Source: an uncultured Thiomonas sp. (GTDB lineage: Bacteria; Pseudomonadota; Gammaproteobacteria; Burkholderiales; Burkholderiaceae_C). Taken from it: 17,087 nt of DNA. The position numbers and the translations under genes were made by a program. The notes beneath the pieces are model-generated. The model was given only the letters and a program-made list of their open reading frames with translations, had not been told where the DNA came from and did no database searches. The stretch is from NCBI GenBank assembly GCA_937927695.1, contig CALBRU010000437.1, forward strand, positions 1-17,087. The letters are read 5' to 3'. Each line of letters opens with the position of its first letter. The first letter of the stretch is position 1. This document shows positions 7,446-14,889 of this stretch, piece by piece.

Positions 7446-7495
7446 AGGATGACTGAAAGGCAACTGAAGGGCAACTGAAGGGCAACTGAGTGGGG
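7441..7495. repeat. 11-bp tandem repeat at the hprK 3' end
   Basis: Five consecutive 11-bp units of consensus ACTGAAGGGCA begin at 7441, 7452, 7463, 7474 and 7485; the third and fourth are identical and the first, second and last diverge. The first unit contains the hprK stop codon. Because 11 is not a multiple of 3, the TGA in successive units (7443, 7454, 7465) closes all three forward frames. Confidence 0.85.
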
Positions 7496-7515
7496 CGATG
7501 GAGCGAACTTAAAAG

Positions 7516-7998
7516 CTACTCTCCGTGCTCTGGCGGACGCGCTGCAAGCGGTGTGTGATCCGCCTTGTCGTAGTGCGGGCAAGTGGTCTTTTTGGCGCAG
7601 CTCGCGTAGAGCGAGAGCGAATGTTCCTGCAACTCGAAGCCATGTTCCGTGGCGATTTTTTTCTGCCGCCGTTCGATCTCAGGATCGAAAAACTCCACCA
7701 CCCGACCGCAGTCCAGGCACACCAAATGGTCGTGATGCGTGCCTTCGTTGATCTCAAACACCGACTTGCCCGACTCGAAGTTGCTGCGCAGCAAAATGCC
7801 AGCCTGCTCGAACTGGGTCAGCACGCGGTACACCGTGGCCAGACCGATGTCTTGCTGCTCGTCGAGCAGCACGCGGTACACATCTTCAGCCGTCATGTGG
7901 CGCTGCGTGCCCTTTTGAAAAATCTCCAGAATGCGCAGGCGCGGCTGAGTGACTTTCAGACCGGTATTGCGCAAACCTTGTGCATTGCTCTGAGCCAT
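7516..7998 (-). CDS. fur: Ferric uptake regulator
   Basis: A cytoplasmic Fe(II)-dependent repressor of iron-acquisition genes. The 160-aa protein has the winged-helix DNA-binding domain (recognition helix around GLATVYRVLTQFEQAGIL, 52-69) and the metal-binding block HHDHLVCLDCGRVVEF (88-103) with Cys94 and Cys97. Cys134 and Cys140 lie in the C-terminal tail, typical of Fur rather than Zur or PerR. The start at 7998 is the standard MAQSN-type N terminus. It diverges from bamE, the arrangement known in Burkholderia and Pseudomonas, with the two genes sharing a very short control region. A Fur-box-like site is present at 14890, upstream of another operon in this window. Confidence 0.97.
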   Translation of the reverse strand: MAQSNAQGLRNTGLKVTQPRLRILEIFQKGTQRHMTAEDVYRVLLDEQQDIGLATVYRVLTQFEQAGILLRSNFESGKSVFEINEGTHHDHLVCLDCGRVVEFFDPEIERRQKKIATEHGFELQEHSLSLYASCAKKTTCPHYDKADHTPLAARPPEHGE

Positions 7999-8019
7999 GG
8001 GGGAGAGGGCCGTATTCAG

Positions 8020-8025
8020 TAGAAT
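8020..8025 (+). promoter_or_regulatory. -10 element of the bamE promoter
   Basis: TAGAAT is a good sigma-70 -10 hexamer in the fur-bamE divergent region. Transcription would begin near 8032, on top of the first possible bamE ATG, which favours the second ATG (8074) as the true start. No clear -35 hexamer is visible at the right distance, where the fur start codon lies. Confidence 0.45.
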
Positions 8026-8073
8026 GCGCCGATGTTAAACGACCCCGGCCGCGTTGACCACGCGAGAGTCCCG

Positions 8074-8742
8074 ATGCGGTTTTACTCTGTTTTTCGTTCC
8101 TCTGAACACGCTTTTGCTCAGGCGTCCTCCCGGGCGGATTTGCGGCGAGGGCTTGCCACTGCGGCGCTGTGCTGCCTGACCGTGCTGGGCGGTTGCAGCA
8201 CCACAACCACCCAGCACGATCTCACGTCGATATTCAAGCCCTACCGCGCCGATGTGATCCAAGGAAACTTCGTCTCGCGTGAAATGGCCGAGGAGCTCAA
8301 GCCCGGCATGACCAAGGAACAGGTGCAGGCCATCATGGGGACGCCCCTGCTCAAGACCATCTTCAATCAGAACCGTTGGGAATATGTGTTCAGCCTGCGT
8401 CAGGGCTATCACGCCCCCATCGTGCGCCGCTACACCGTGTATTTCGACAAGGACGGTCGCATGTTGCGTGCTGACGGCGATCCGCTGCCTTCCGAGCAGG
8501 AGTTCGTCGCACAGATCAACACCCTGCGCGATGGCGGCAGCAAACCCAAGTTGCTGACTGAGGCGCAGCTGCAGGCCGAAATCGCCGCTGCGGACAAGAA
8601 ATTTGCGCAAACCAAGCGGCCGACCGCCGCCGCTTCGCAGCCCAGCAATCTGACGGTTTACGCACCGCCGGCCGAGATTGCCGAGTTGCAAAAGGTTGCG
8701 CCGCCCGCTGCCGCGTCTGCTCCCGCGTCTGGGACGCCCTGA
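8074..8742 (+). CDS. bamE: Outer-membrane assembly lipoprotein BamE (SmpA/OmlA)
   Basis: A small lipoprotein of the beta-barrel assembly (BAM) complex at the outer membrane. The lipobox LGGC places the lipidated cysteine at residue 41 when starting from 8074. The SmpA/OmlA core follows: IFKPYRADVIQGNFVSREMAEELKPGMTKEQVQAIMGTPLL, then NRWEYVFSLRQG and VYFDKDGRM. After about residue 150 comes an Ala/Pro/Gln-rich tail, making it (222 aa) longer than E. coli BamE (about 113). I prefer the ATG at 8074, preceded by GAGAG, over that at 8032, which coincides with the predicted transcript start. A TTG at 8137 would give a more compact signal peptide and cannot be excluded. dapB follows after 24 nt. 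Confidence 0.92.
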   Translation: MRFYSVFRSSEHAFAQASSRADLRRGLATAALCCLTVLGGCSTTTTQHDLTSIFKPYRADVIQGNFVSREMAEELKPGMTKEQVQAIMGTPLLKTIFNQNRWEYVFSLRQGYHAPIVRRYTVYFDKDGRMLRADGDPLPSEQEFVAQINTLRDGGSKPKLLTEAQLQAEIAAADKKFAQTKRPTAAASQPSNLTVYAPPAEIAELQKVAPPAAASAPASGTP

Positions 8743-8766
8743 ACGCTTCTTGATACTTTCCCGCGC

Positions 8767-9591
8767 ATGAGCACATCGTCTGCAGAAACGCATCGCATCG
8801 CCATTGCCGGTGCCAGCGGCCGCATGGGCCGCACTCTCGTCGAGGCCGTCCTGGCCGCACCGGATTGCAGCATCGGCGCTGCGCTCGACATGCCGGGCAG
8901 CCCGGCGCTCGGGCAGGACGCCGGGGCTTTTGCTGGGGTGCATACCGGCGTGGCGATTCGCTCTGATCTGTACGCTGCGCTGCAGCACGCCCGCTATTTC
9001 ATCGACTTCACCCGGCCTGAAGGCACCATGGCGCATCTGGCTGCGTGCGAGGCGGTGGGGGTGGCCATGGTCATCGGAACCACGGGCTTCGACGAGGCGC
9101 AGCTCGAGCGTATCCGCATCGCATCGCAGCGCATCGCCATCGTCATGGCGCCCAATATGAGCATCGGCGTCAACGTGGTGTTCAAGCTGCTGGAGCAGGC
9201 AGCGCGCGCGCTGGCGCAGGGCTATGACATCGAGATCATCGAAGCCCATCATCGCCACAAGGTGGACGCACCTTCGGGCACCGCGCTGAAAATGGGCGAG
9301 ATCGTGGCGGGTGCGCTCGGGCGCGACCTCAAGCAATGCGCCGTCTATGGCCGCGAAGGCGTCACCGGCGAACGCGATCCGTCCACCATCGGTTTCGCCA
9401 CCGTGCGCGGCGGCGACATCGTGGGTGACCACACCGTGCTGTTCGCGGGCACGGGCGAGCGCATCGAAATCACCCACAAATCGAGCAGCCGCGCCACTTA
9501 CGCTCAGGGCAGCCTGCGCGCCGTGCGCTTTCTCGCCGCCAAATCCCACGGCCTGTTCGACATGCAGGACGTGTTGGGCTTGAAGGGTTGA
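8767..9591 (+). CDS. dapB: 4-hydroxy-tetrahydrodipicolinate reductase
   Basis: Catalyses the NAD(P)H-dependent reduction step of the diaminopimelate/lysine pathway in the cytoplasm. The 274-aa protein has the nucleotide-binding loop GASGRMG (15-21), the GTTG block (104-107), and the catalytic/substrate-binding run EAHHRHKVDAPSGTA, with His161, His162 and Lys165 matching E. coli His159, His160 and Lys163. The length is normal. It lies 24 nt after bamE and is probably co-transcribed; a 169-bp gap with a large palindrome separates it from exbB. Confidence 0.97.
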   Translation: MSTSSAETHRIAIAGASGRMGRTLVEAVLAAPDCSIGAALDMPGSPALGQDAGAFAGVHTGVAIRSDLYAALQHARYFIDFTRPEGTMAHLAACEAVGVAMVIGTTGFDEAQLERIRIASQRIAIVMAPNMSIGVNVVFKLLEQAARALAQGYDIEIIEAHHRHKVDAPSGTALKMGEIVAGALGRDLKQCAVYGREGVTGERDPSTIGFATVRGGDIVGDHTVLFAGTGERIEITHKSSSRATYAQGSLRAVRFLAAKSHGLFDMQDVLGLKG

Positions 9592-9624
9592 GCGGGTGTG
9601 AACAAATCCGCCATGTCCGCTCCT

Positions 9625-9717
9625 CGCGCCCAAACACCCCCGCTCGGCGTTGCAAATGCGCGCCGTGCCGACGGGCACGGCTGTGCTTTGCGCCTTGATC
9701 GGAGGCGTTTGGGCGCG
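9625..9717. repeat. 93-bp palindrome between dapB and exbB
   Basis: Perfect 11-bp outer arms CGCGCCCAAAC (9625-9635) and GTTTGGGCGCG (9707-9717) enclose an imperfect but sustained inner pairing. That pairing ends in a perfect 8-bp stem, GCCGTGCC (9662-9669) and GGCACGGC (9674-9681), with a GACG loop. There is no T-tail on the plus strand. It lies 34 bp after the dapB stop. An open frame into exbB begins inside it (9650), but those codons look non-coding. It may act as an mRNA stabiliser, a partial terminator, or a REP-like element. Confidence 0.75.
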
Positions 9718-9760
9718 CTGCTCGGCCACGCCGAATTCATTCATACCCACTGAGCCACGC

Positions 9761-10414
9761 ATGGGAGGGCTTGCACAGTTCTGGCAGCAGGGTGACGCGC
9801 TCAGCCATCTGGTCGCGCTCGTGCTGCTGGCGATGTCGGTGGCGAGCTGGTTTGTCATTTTGTGGAAAGCGGCCTTGCTCTGGCGGGCCACGCGTCGTGT
9901 GCCCGCGGGCATTGCGGCGTATTGGGGCGCGGCGTCGCCCTTGCAGGCCGCAGCGGCCACGCAGAGCGCCGACCCAGACGGCCTGTCCAGCCTGATGGCC
10001 GAGACCGCTTCCAGGCTGGCGCGGCCCGATACCGCGCATCGCTGGCAGTCGCATGAAGACCGCGTCACCCGCGAATTGCGCGAGGCTTTGCAGGCGGCAC
10101 AGCGGCGTCTTCAGGCGGGCCATGTGCTGCTGGCCAGTGTGGGCAGCACCGCCCCGTTCGTCGGCCTGTTCGGCACGGTCTGGGGCATCTATCACGCCCT
10201 CACGGCCATTGCAGCGAGCGGGCAGATCAGCGTGGACAAAGTGGCTGGGCCGGTAGGCGAAACCCTCATCATGACCGCCGCGGGCCTGGCCGTGGCCATT
10301 CCCGCCGTGCTGGCCTACAACGCCCTGAGCAAGCGGGCGCGCCGGGTGCAGGGTGCGCTCGAAGGGTTTGCACACGATCTGCAGCGCCTGCTGGCGGCCA
10401 GCCCCGTTCTTTGA
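9761..10414 (+). CDS. exbB: ExbB/TolQ-family proton channel subunit
   Basis: An inner-membrane MotA/TolQ/ExbB-family subunit that, with ExbD, converts proton-motive force into energy for TonB-dependent uptake. The 217-aa protein has a first membrane helix (about 12-35), a cytoplasmic segment, then the conserved GSTAPFVGLFGTVWGIYHAL and VGETLIMTAAGLAVAIPAVLAYNAL helices. I chose the ATG at 9761: it gives the normal N terminus, whereas the 9650 ATG adds 37 unlikely residues from within a palindrome. No clear ribosome-binding site is visible. exbD follows after 12 nt. ExbB is preferred over TolQ because no tolA, tolB or pal is present and this dapB-exbB-exbD order is known in Burkholderiales. 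Confidence 0.9.
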   Translation: MGGLAQFWQQGDALSHLVALVLLAMSVASWFVILWKAALLWRATRRVPAGIAAYWGAASPLQAAAATQSADPDGLSSLMAETASRLARPDTAHRWQSHEDRVTRELREALQAAQRRLQAGHVLLASVGSTAPFVGLFGTVWGIYHALTAIAASGQISVDKVAGPVGETLIMTAAGLAVAIPAVLAYNALSKRARRVQGALEGFAHDLQRLLAASPVL

Positions 10415-10426
10415 ATTGCGCGCGCC

Positions 10427-10879
10427 ATGAGCTTCGGCAGTTTTGATCAGGGCGACGAGGGCGAGGCGATGAGCGACATCAATATGACGCCGTTGATCGA
10501 CGTCATGCTGGTGCTGCTGGTGATTTTCATCATCACCGCGCCGCTGCTTACCGGCAGTCTCAAGCTCGATCTGCCCAAGGTCGATGCCCCCGCCGCGCAA
10601 CAAGCACCGAAGGTGCTGAATGTCGGGTTGCGCAAGGATGGGCAGCTTTATCTTGCTGACCAAACCATCACCCTGGCGCAGCTCACGGCGCGCTTCACCA
10701 TCGCCGCGCAACAGTCGTCCAAAACCGAAGTGCACATCAGCGCCGACGCCGCTGTGCCCTACGGCGATGTCGCCCGGGTCATGGGCGCCGCGCAAAACGC
10801 TGGCCTCACCCGCATCGGTCTCATCACCCAGCCGCCTTCTGGAAGCATGCCCGGCGCGGCCTCGGCTCCGGCGGGCTGA
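10427..10879 (+). CDS. exbD: ExbD/TolR-family proton channel subunit
   Basis: Partner of ExbB: one N-terminal membrane helix with a periplasmic domain. The 150-aa protein has MSDINMTPLIDVMLVLLVIFIITAP with the essential proton-carrying Asp25, then a periplasmic domain (about 45-135) ending IGLITQPP and a short Ala/Pro tail. It forms an operon with exbB. No tonB follows; the next gene is convergent, its stop codon only 2 nt away. Confidence 0.93.
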   Translation: MSFGSFDQGDEGEAMSDINMTPLIDVMLVLLVIFIITAPLLTGSLKLDLPKVDAPAAQQAPKVLNVGLRKDGQLYLADQTITLAQLTARFTIAAQQSSKTEVHISADAAVPYGDVARVMGAAQNAGLTRIGLITQPPSGSMPGAASAPAG

Positions 10880-10881
10880 CC

Positions 10882-11241
10882 TTACTTGAACTTGTAGTAA
10901 GTCTGGTTGAGATAGGCGGCGATGTCTTTCACCTCTTCCGGAAACAGGTCGTGGTTGAGCTGGGTGACGCACATCTGGGTGAACGCCATCAGTTGCTGCG
11001 GGTTGTGCACCTTGCGGTCGGCGCGGGTGTACATCGCAGAGGACGAGCCCATCATCCGCTGGGCATGACAGGCGGCGCATTTGAGATTGTCGTAATATTT
11101 CTGGCCCTGCGCGACATTGGCGCCGACGAACTGTGGCGGAACGGCCTCTGCGGCCTGCGCCAGTGGCCACGCCGCACCCAGCATGGCAAGCAGGCCGCAG
11201 GTGGCGAGGGTTCGCCGCATTTTTCGCATCGGTCGAATCAT
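10882..11241 (-). CDS. Small periplasmic monohaem c-type cytochrome
   Basis: A 119-aa precursor with a signal peptide (basic start, hydrophobic core, LAQA-AE near residue 30) and one haem site, CAACH (Cys55, Cys58, His59). The C-terminal half, CVTQLNHDLFPEEVKDIAAYLNQTYYKF, ends with the EEV-DIAAYLN helix typical of class I cytochromes that finish in YYKF; a Cys (Cys91) stands before it. The distal ligand is uncertain: Met63, Met64, Met70, Met85 and Met90 are all candidates. GGGAGA lies 5 nt before the chosen start at 11241. It lies downstream of the GGDEF gene on the same strand, 120 nt apart. The electron-transfer partner is unknown. Confidence 0.85.
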   Translation of the reverse strand: MIRPMRKMRRTLATCGLLAMLGAAWPLAQAAEAVPPQFVGANVAQGQKYYDNLKCAACHAQRMMGSSSAMYTRADRKVHNPQQLMAFTQMCVTQLNHDLFPEEVKDIAAYLNQTYYKFK

Positions 11242-11361
11242 CGTTGTCTCCCATGTTTTTTGTGGAAACTTCAGTGTGCGGGTTGCGGTCGGGCTTGTCT
11301 ACAGCAGCCCTGCTGCGCACAGGGGAAACCTCGGCCAAAGAGTGTCGGCGCAGAAGTCGCT

Positions 11362-13188
11362 TCAAGACCGTGCCGGGCGGGTGAACTGGAACAGCGAAGT
11401 CTGCACGTCGGCCTCCATGTCCGGCTCCCACACGACATAGGTGTCGCGCCCGAGGGCCTTGGCGCGGTACATCGCCACATCGGCCAGGCGCAGCAACTCC
11501 TCCAGCGTTTGCGCATGAGACGGGTATAGCGCCACGCCGATGCTGCCTGAAGCGCGGAACTCCCGCCCGGACAAGGCGTAGGGCGCGCGCAGCCTCTCCA
11601 GCGCATGCCGGGCCAGATCTTCGGCCAGACGCGGCGAGGGCAGATTGGGCAGCACCACGGCGAACTCATCGCCGCCCAGTCGGGCGCAGACCGCGTCCGG
11701 CCCGAAGGCTTCGCGCAGCCGCGCCGAAGTGGCCTGGATCAGCGCGTCTCCCGCGGCGTGGCCGAATTGATCGTTGATGCGCTTGAGGCCGTCGAGATCG
11801 AGCCACAGCACGGCGGCAAATGCCTGGCTGTCCTGCGTGCGGTCGAGTTGGCGCTGGCCGCTGTCGAACAAGCCGTTGCGGTTGAGCAGGCCGGTGAGCG
11901 GATCTTTGAGCAGCAGATCCTGCAGGCGCGTGGCGCGTTCGCGCAATTGCGCCACACGCACCGACAGTCCATAGGTCAGCACCAGAGCGAGAAACACCAA
12001 AACCCACTGCAGCGCGTCGGAGGTGAGAAAAGTCTCTGGAAGCCAGCCCAAAGTGCGTCCGATGTTGGCAAAGCCGACGATCAGCAGGGGAAACAGGCTG
12101 AGCAGCAGGATGATGGCCGGCATGAACCGCTGCTGCCAGCGCACCGCCGCGGCCCACGCAATCAGCACCAGCGAGGCCGCCGCGATCAGCTGGGCGGGAA
12201 CCAGCAGCCAGTCGCTATTGGGCAGCAGCACCGCCACCGCGAGGGTGATGGCCAGCCATTGCACGATCTGCAGCGCCAGATCGGTACGCGGCGCATGGCG
12301 CGGCAATAACAGATAGGCGCGGATGAAATACAGCCCTCCGGCGCACATCAACGGCAATCCGCCCACCAGGCCGATGCTGTTCCAGACGAGCGTGTCTGGC
12401 CAGAGTTGGTGCTGCCCTACGCCCGAGATGGCGAGCATGTAGAACAAAGTGGCCGATTGCCAGAGGATGTAGGCGAAATACGCCCGGTCATGCGTACTCA
12501 GGAACAGGAAGGCGTTGTAGATCAGCAGCGCCGCCACCATGCCGTAGAACAAGCCCTGCAGCAGCGCGTCGTCCACCGCGTATTGGCGGAACGCCCCCGC
12601 GTTCCACAGGTGAAACTCGGGTGTGAGCGCGCCGTACTGCGCCACGCGAAGCAGCAGCGTGCTGGTTCCTTCGGGCGGCTGGAAGGCGTAGGCGGTGTAA
12701 CGAGAATGCAAGGCGTCGAGCTGGCCGATGCCCGCGGGGCGCTCACCGCCGGCCTGCGCCAGATCGACCGGCAGCAGATAAGCCTGCGCCTCGCGCCAGA
12801 CCGGGCGACCCAATTGCAGCACCAGCTGCTCGGGCGACTGCGCGCTGCGAAACAGATGCACCCGCAACCAAAGGGCGTCTTTGCTGATGCCCAGATTGCT
12901 GCCGTTGACCGCCTGGAACCGCGCATCGGGCAAGGCGGCCACGGCGCTGGGCTCCAGCCGCTTGCCGTTTTCGCGGTAAACCTGCAGCGAATTTTGCAGA
13001 TTCTGGTGCCGGAGATCCTGCGGCACCAGAACCACCAGCGGGCTCGCGTGAGCGTCGGAAGGCGCCGCCGCCCAGGCGGGCGCCGATAGGGGCGCCGAGA
13101 TCATCAGCACCAGCAGCATGACAACCTGCAGCAGGATCTGCGCACGCAGCCTCTCGCGTCGGTGGGATTGCAATGACAGGCGAGGCAT
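11362..13188 (-). CDS. Membrane diguanylate cyclase, 7TMR-DISM plus GGDEF
   Basis: A predicted c-di-GMP synthase with a periplasmic sensing domain. Its 608 residues comprise a signal peptide (about 1-41), a 7TMR-DISM extracellular domain (about 45-200), seven membrane helices (about 210-415) and a C-terminal GGDEF domain starting DPLTGLLNR (about 429). The domain has DLDGLKRIND at 464 and an intact GGDEF at 505-509, so it should be active. No RxxD lies at the usual distance before GGDEF, so the standard inhibitory site seems absent. I chose the ATG at 13188: a good promoter at 13236-13264 starts transcription near 13230, after the GTG at 13254. The sensed ligand is unknown. Confidence 0.9.
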   Translation of the reverse strand: MPRLSLQSHRRERLRAQILLQVVMLLVLMISAPLSAPAWAAAPSDAHASPLVVLVPQDLRHQNLQNSLQVYRENGKRLEPSAVAALPDARFQAVNGSNLGISKDALWLRVHLFRSAQSPEQLVLQLGRPVWREAQAYLLPVDLAQAGGERPAGIGQLDALHSRYTAYAFQPPEGTSTLLLRVAQYGALTPEFHLWNAGAFRQYAVDDALLQGLFYGMVAALLIYNAFLFLSTHDRAYFAYILWQSATLFYMLAISGVGQHQLWPDTLVWNSIGLVGGLPLMCAGGLYFIRAYLLLPRHAPRTDLALQIVQWLAITLAVAVLLPNSDWLLVPAQLIAAASLVLIAWAAAVRWQQRFMPAIILLLSLFPLLIVGFANIGRTLGWLPETFLTSDALQWVLVFLALVLTYGLSVRVAQLRERATRLQDLLLKDPLTGLLNRNGLFDSGQRQLDRTQDSQAFAAVLWLDLDGLKRINDQFGHAAGDALIQATSARLREAFGPDAVCARLGGDEFAVVLPNLPSPRLAEDLARHALERLRAPYALSGREFRASGSIGVALYPSHAQTLEELLRLADVAMYRAKALGRDTYVVWEPDMEADVQTSLFQFTRPARS

Positions 13189-13235
13189 GGCGGGACATGG
13201 GCGAACTGGCCGGGCGATCGAAAAAGGACCAAACC

Positions 13236-13264
13236 AGTGTAGGGAGCGGCACAAGTCGCTTCAA
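13236..13264 (-). promoter_or_regulatory. Sigma-70 promoter of the GGDEF gene
   Basis: On the minus strand, TTGAAG (13264-13259) and TACACT (13241-13236) are separated by exactly 17 bp, about 48 bp before the ATG at 13188. Both hexamers match consensus well. Confidence 0.65.
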
Positions 13265-13347
13265 TCCCTCTCAGCAGGGGGAGACGGAAGATTGCGCTAT
13301 AGACTGGATCGTCTGCCCTTTCTGTTTCAAATCATCCGCTTCAAGCC

Positions 13348-13986
13348 ATGCTCCGCTACCGCATTCTCCCGGTCACCGCCTTTGCCCAGAACACCTGTCT
13401 CGTGTGGGATGACGCCACGCAGGAGGCGGTTTTCACCGACCCGGGCGGCGAGGTGGATCGTTTGCTTCAGGCGGTGGTCGAGGCCGGCGTGACGCTGCGC
13501 GCGGTCTGGTTGACCCACGCTCACATCGACCACGCGGGCGCCGCGGCGGAAGTGGCGCAGCGCGCGGGCGTGCCCATCATCGGCCCGCACCCGGGCGACC
13601 AGTTCTGGATCGACGCCCTGCCGCAGCAGGCGCAGAGGTTCGGCTTTCCGCCCGCCAAGACGTTCACGCCCGACCGCTGGCTGGCCGATGGGGACACCCT
13701 GCAGCTCGGCACGCTGCCGTTCACCGTACGGCATTGCCCGGGCCACACGCCGGGTCATGTGGTGTTCCACCAGCCTGAGGCGCGGCGTTGCTGGGTGGGC
13801 GATGTGTTGTTCGCCGGGTCGATAGGCCGCACCGATTTTCCCGGCGGTAATCATCAGCAGTTGCTCGACAGCATCACCGGCAAGCTCTGGCCCATGGGCG
13901 ATGACACGGTGTTCATTCCCGGGCATGGGCCAGAGTCGACCTTCGGCGAAGAACGCCGCAGCAACCCCTACGTGCGCGGCACTTGA
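13348..13986 (+). CDS. gloC: YcbL/GloC-type metallo-beta-lactamase-fold hydrolase (type II glyoxalase)
   Basis: Likely hydrolyses S-lactoylglutathione to D-lactate and glutathione in the cytoplasm. The 212-aa protein matches the short YcbL form (about 215 aa), not long GloB. Metal ligands are THAHIDH (His57, His59, Asp61, His62), His133 in GHTPGH, Asp152 in GDVLFAGSIGRTDFPGG, and His193 in IPGHGPES. SIGRTDFPGGN is a hallmark of the YcbL group. The start at 13348 gives the standard MLRYRILPVTAFAQN opening. It diverges from the GGDEF gene across about 160 bp. A related thioesterase substrate is possible. Confidence 0.87.
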   Translation: MLRYRILPVTAFAQNTCLVWDDATQEAVFTDPGGEVDRLLQAVVEAGVTLRAVWLTHAHIDHAGAAAEVAQRAGVPIIGPHPGDQFWIDALPQQAQRFGFPPAKTFTPDRWLADGDTLQLGTLPFTVRHCPGHTPGHVVFHQPEARRCWVGDVLFAGSIGRTDFPGGNHQQLLDSITGKLWPMGDDTVFIPGHGPESTFGEERRSNPYVRGT

Positions 13987-13987
13987 A

Positions 13988-14019
13988 AAGCGCCGCAAGC
14001 GCCAAGGCGTGCGGCGCTT
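13988..14019 (-). terminator. Hairpin between convergent genes, probable terminator
   Basis: A perfect 10-bp stem, AAGCGCCGCA (13988-13997) and TGCGGCGCTT (14010-14019), with an inner CGCC-AA-GGCG stem. It sits between the hydrolase and cytochrome b561 stop codons. On the minus strand it is followed by a short T-run (TTTTC), so it better serves the b561 gene, but it may work in both directions. Confidence 0.65.
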
Positions 14020-14028
14020 GCGCTGCCC

Positions 14029-14556
14029 TCAATGCGGCAGCCTGTGCCCGTCGAGCATCGACCGCGGCAAAAACCCCCGGGCGCGCAAGCTGCCCACGGC
14101 CACCCCGAGCAGGTGAAAGACGACGAGTAACCCCATGAGATTGACCAGCGCGGCGTGCAGCGCCTGCAGCGTCTCGTCGCCCCAGTAGCGGTCGGTGGTC
14201 AGTGCCCAGCCGCTGGCGGCTATCGCCAGCAGCATGGCGAACATGGCGAGGACGTTCCAGGCGGCGATCGGGTTGTAGCCCGCGGCCAGTTCCGCCCGTC
14301 CGCGCGCCAGCTGCGCGGCATGACGCAGCACCTTGCGCGGGGGATGAAGCAGCGCGCGCCAGCGCCAGTCCGCCGGGGCGCGCCAGGCGTAGGCCAGACG
14401 CCAGACGACCAGCGCCGCGGCGGCGTAGCCCAGCCATTCGTGCGCCGCGCGCCAGTCGGCTTCCAGCACCCACGCGCCGATGAAAGCCGCCGCCAGCGCC
14501 CAGTGAAACAAGCGGATGGCCAGCGGCACCCGCTCAGCGTGGGCTGCGGCGCTCAT
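14029..14556 (-). CDS. Cytochrome b561-family dihaem membrane protein
   Basis: A 175-aa integral membrane protein with four predicted helices and the bis-histidine pattern of the b561/Ni-hydrogenase-type b family: His18 (RLFHW), His39 (AHEWLGY), His134 (ALHAAL) and His148 (VFHLLG). It should pass electrons between a quinone or cytosolic donor and a periplasmic acceptor. Its start overlaps the end of the PepSY gene by 4 nt (ATGA), indicating coupled translation. The pairing of a b561 with a small exported PepSY protein suggests one two-component redox unit. Iron control is suggested by a Fur-like site upstream of the pair. Confidence 0.88.
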   Translation of the reverse strand: MSAAAHAERVPLAIRLFHWALAAAFIGAWVLEADWRAAHEWLGYAAAALVVWRLAYAWRAPADWRWRALLHPPRKVLRHAAQLARGRAELAAGYNPIAAWNVLAMFAMLLAIAASGWALTTDRYWGDETLQALHAALVNLMGLLVVFHLLGVAVGSLRARGFLPRSMLDGHRLPH

Positions 14557-14840
14557 CGCGTTTCCTGTTTGACGATTTTGCCGCTCACCGGGTCGAAGTA
14601 AATCTCCACTTTTTTACCGGCTTGGTTCTTGCCATAGATCTCGTAGCACTGCCCCGAGGTGATCTTGAACTTGTTGATCTCATAGCCCTGCGCCTTCAAC
14701 TCTGTTTGGAACTTGCCCGCATCGATCCACGCCGATTGCGGCTGGGTGGTGCACTGCGGCCCGGCGAAGGCGGTGGACAAGCTCAGCGCGCCAAGGGCGG
14801 CCACGGCGGCACGGGAGAGGAAAAGGGCGGGATGTGACAT
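14553..14840 (-). CDS. Small exported PepSY-like protein
   Basis: A 95-aa precursor with a Sec signal peptide (MSHPALFLSRAAVAALGALS, cleavage after AFA near residue 26). The mature part of about 69 residues has the PepSY-like pattern: FQTELKAQGYEINKFKITSGQCYEIYG, then KKVEIYFDPVSGKIVKQ. Two cysteines, Cys30 and Cys65, could form a disulfide. I chose the ATG at 14840, preceded by GGAG; the frame is open to 14945 but those codons look non-coding. It is the first gene of a pair with the b561 gene. Similar PepSY proteins often accompany cytochrome b561 proteins; the molecular role is not established. Confidence 0.85.
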   Translation of the reverse strand: MSHPALFLSRAAVAALGALSLSTAFAGPQCTTQPQSAWIDAGKFQTELKAQGYEINKFKITSGQCYEIYGKNQAGKKVEIYFDPVSGKIVKQETR

Positions 14841-14889
14841 GGAGGCTCCAAAAAGGGGAGAGAAATACGATACGACGAAATAATGTAAA

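Noticed and set aside
8032..8073. First ATG of bamE
   Set aside because: A TAGAAT -10 at 8020-8025 would start transcription at about this base, leaving no leader; the ATG at 8074 has GAGAG before it.
9650..9760. Upstream start for exbB
   Set aside because: The added 37 residues come from inside the 93-bp palindrome and have no counterpart in ExbB proteins as I know them.
8035..10068. 677-aa open frame on the minus strand
   Set aside because: It lies opposite bamE, dapB and the start of exbB, all strongly supported, and shows no recognisable motif; long antisense frames are expected at this GC content.
9737..11431. 564-aa open frame on the minus strand
   Set aside because: It covers exbB and exbD in antisense and the cytochrome gene in another frame, and has no domain signature.
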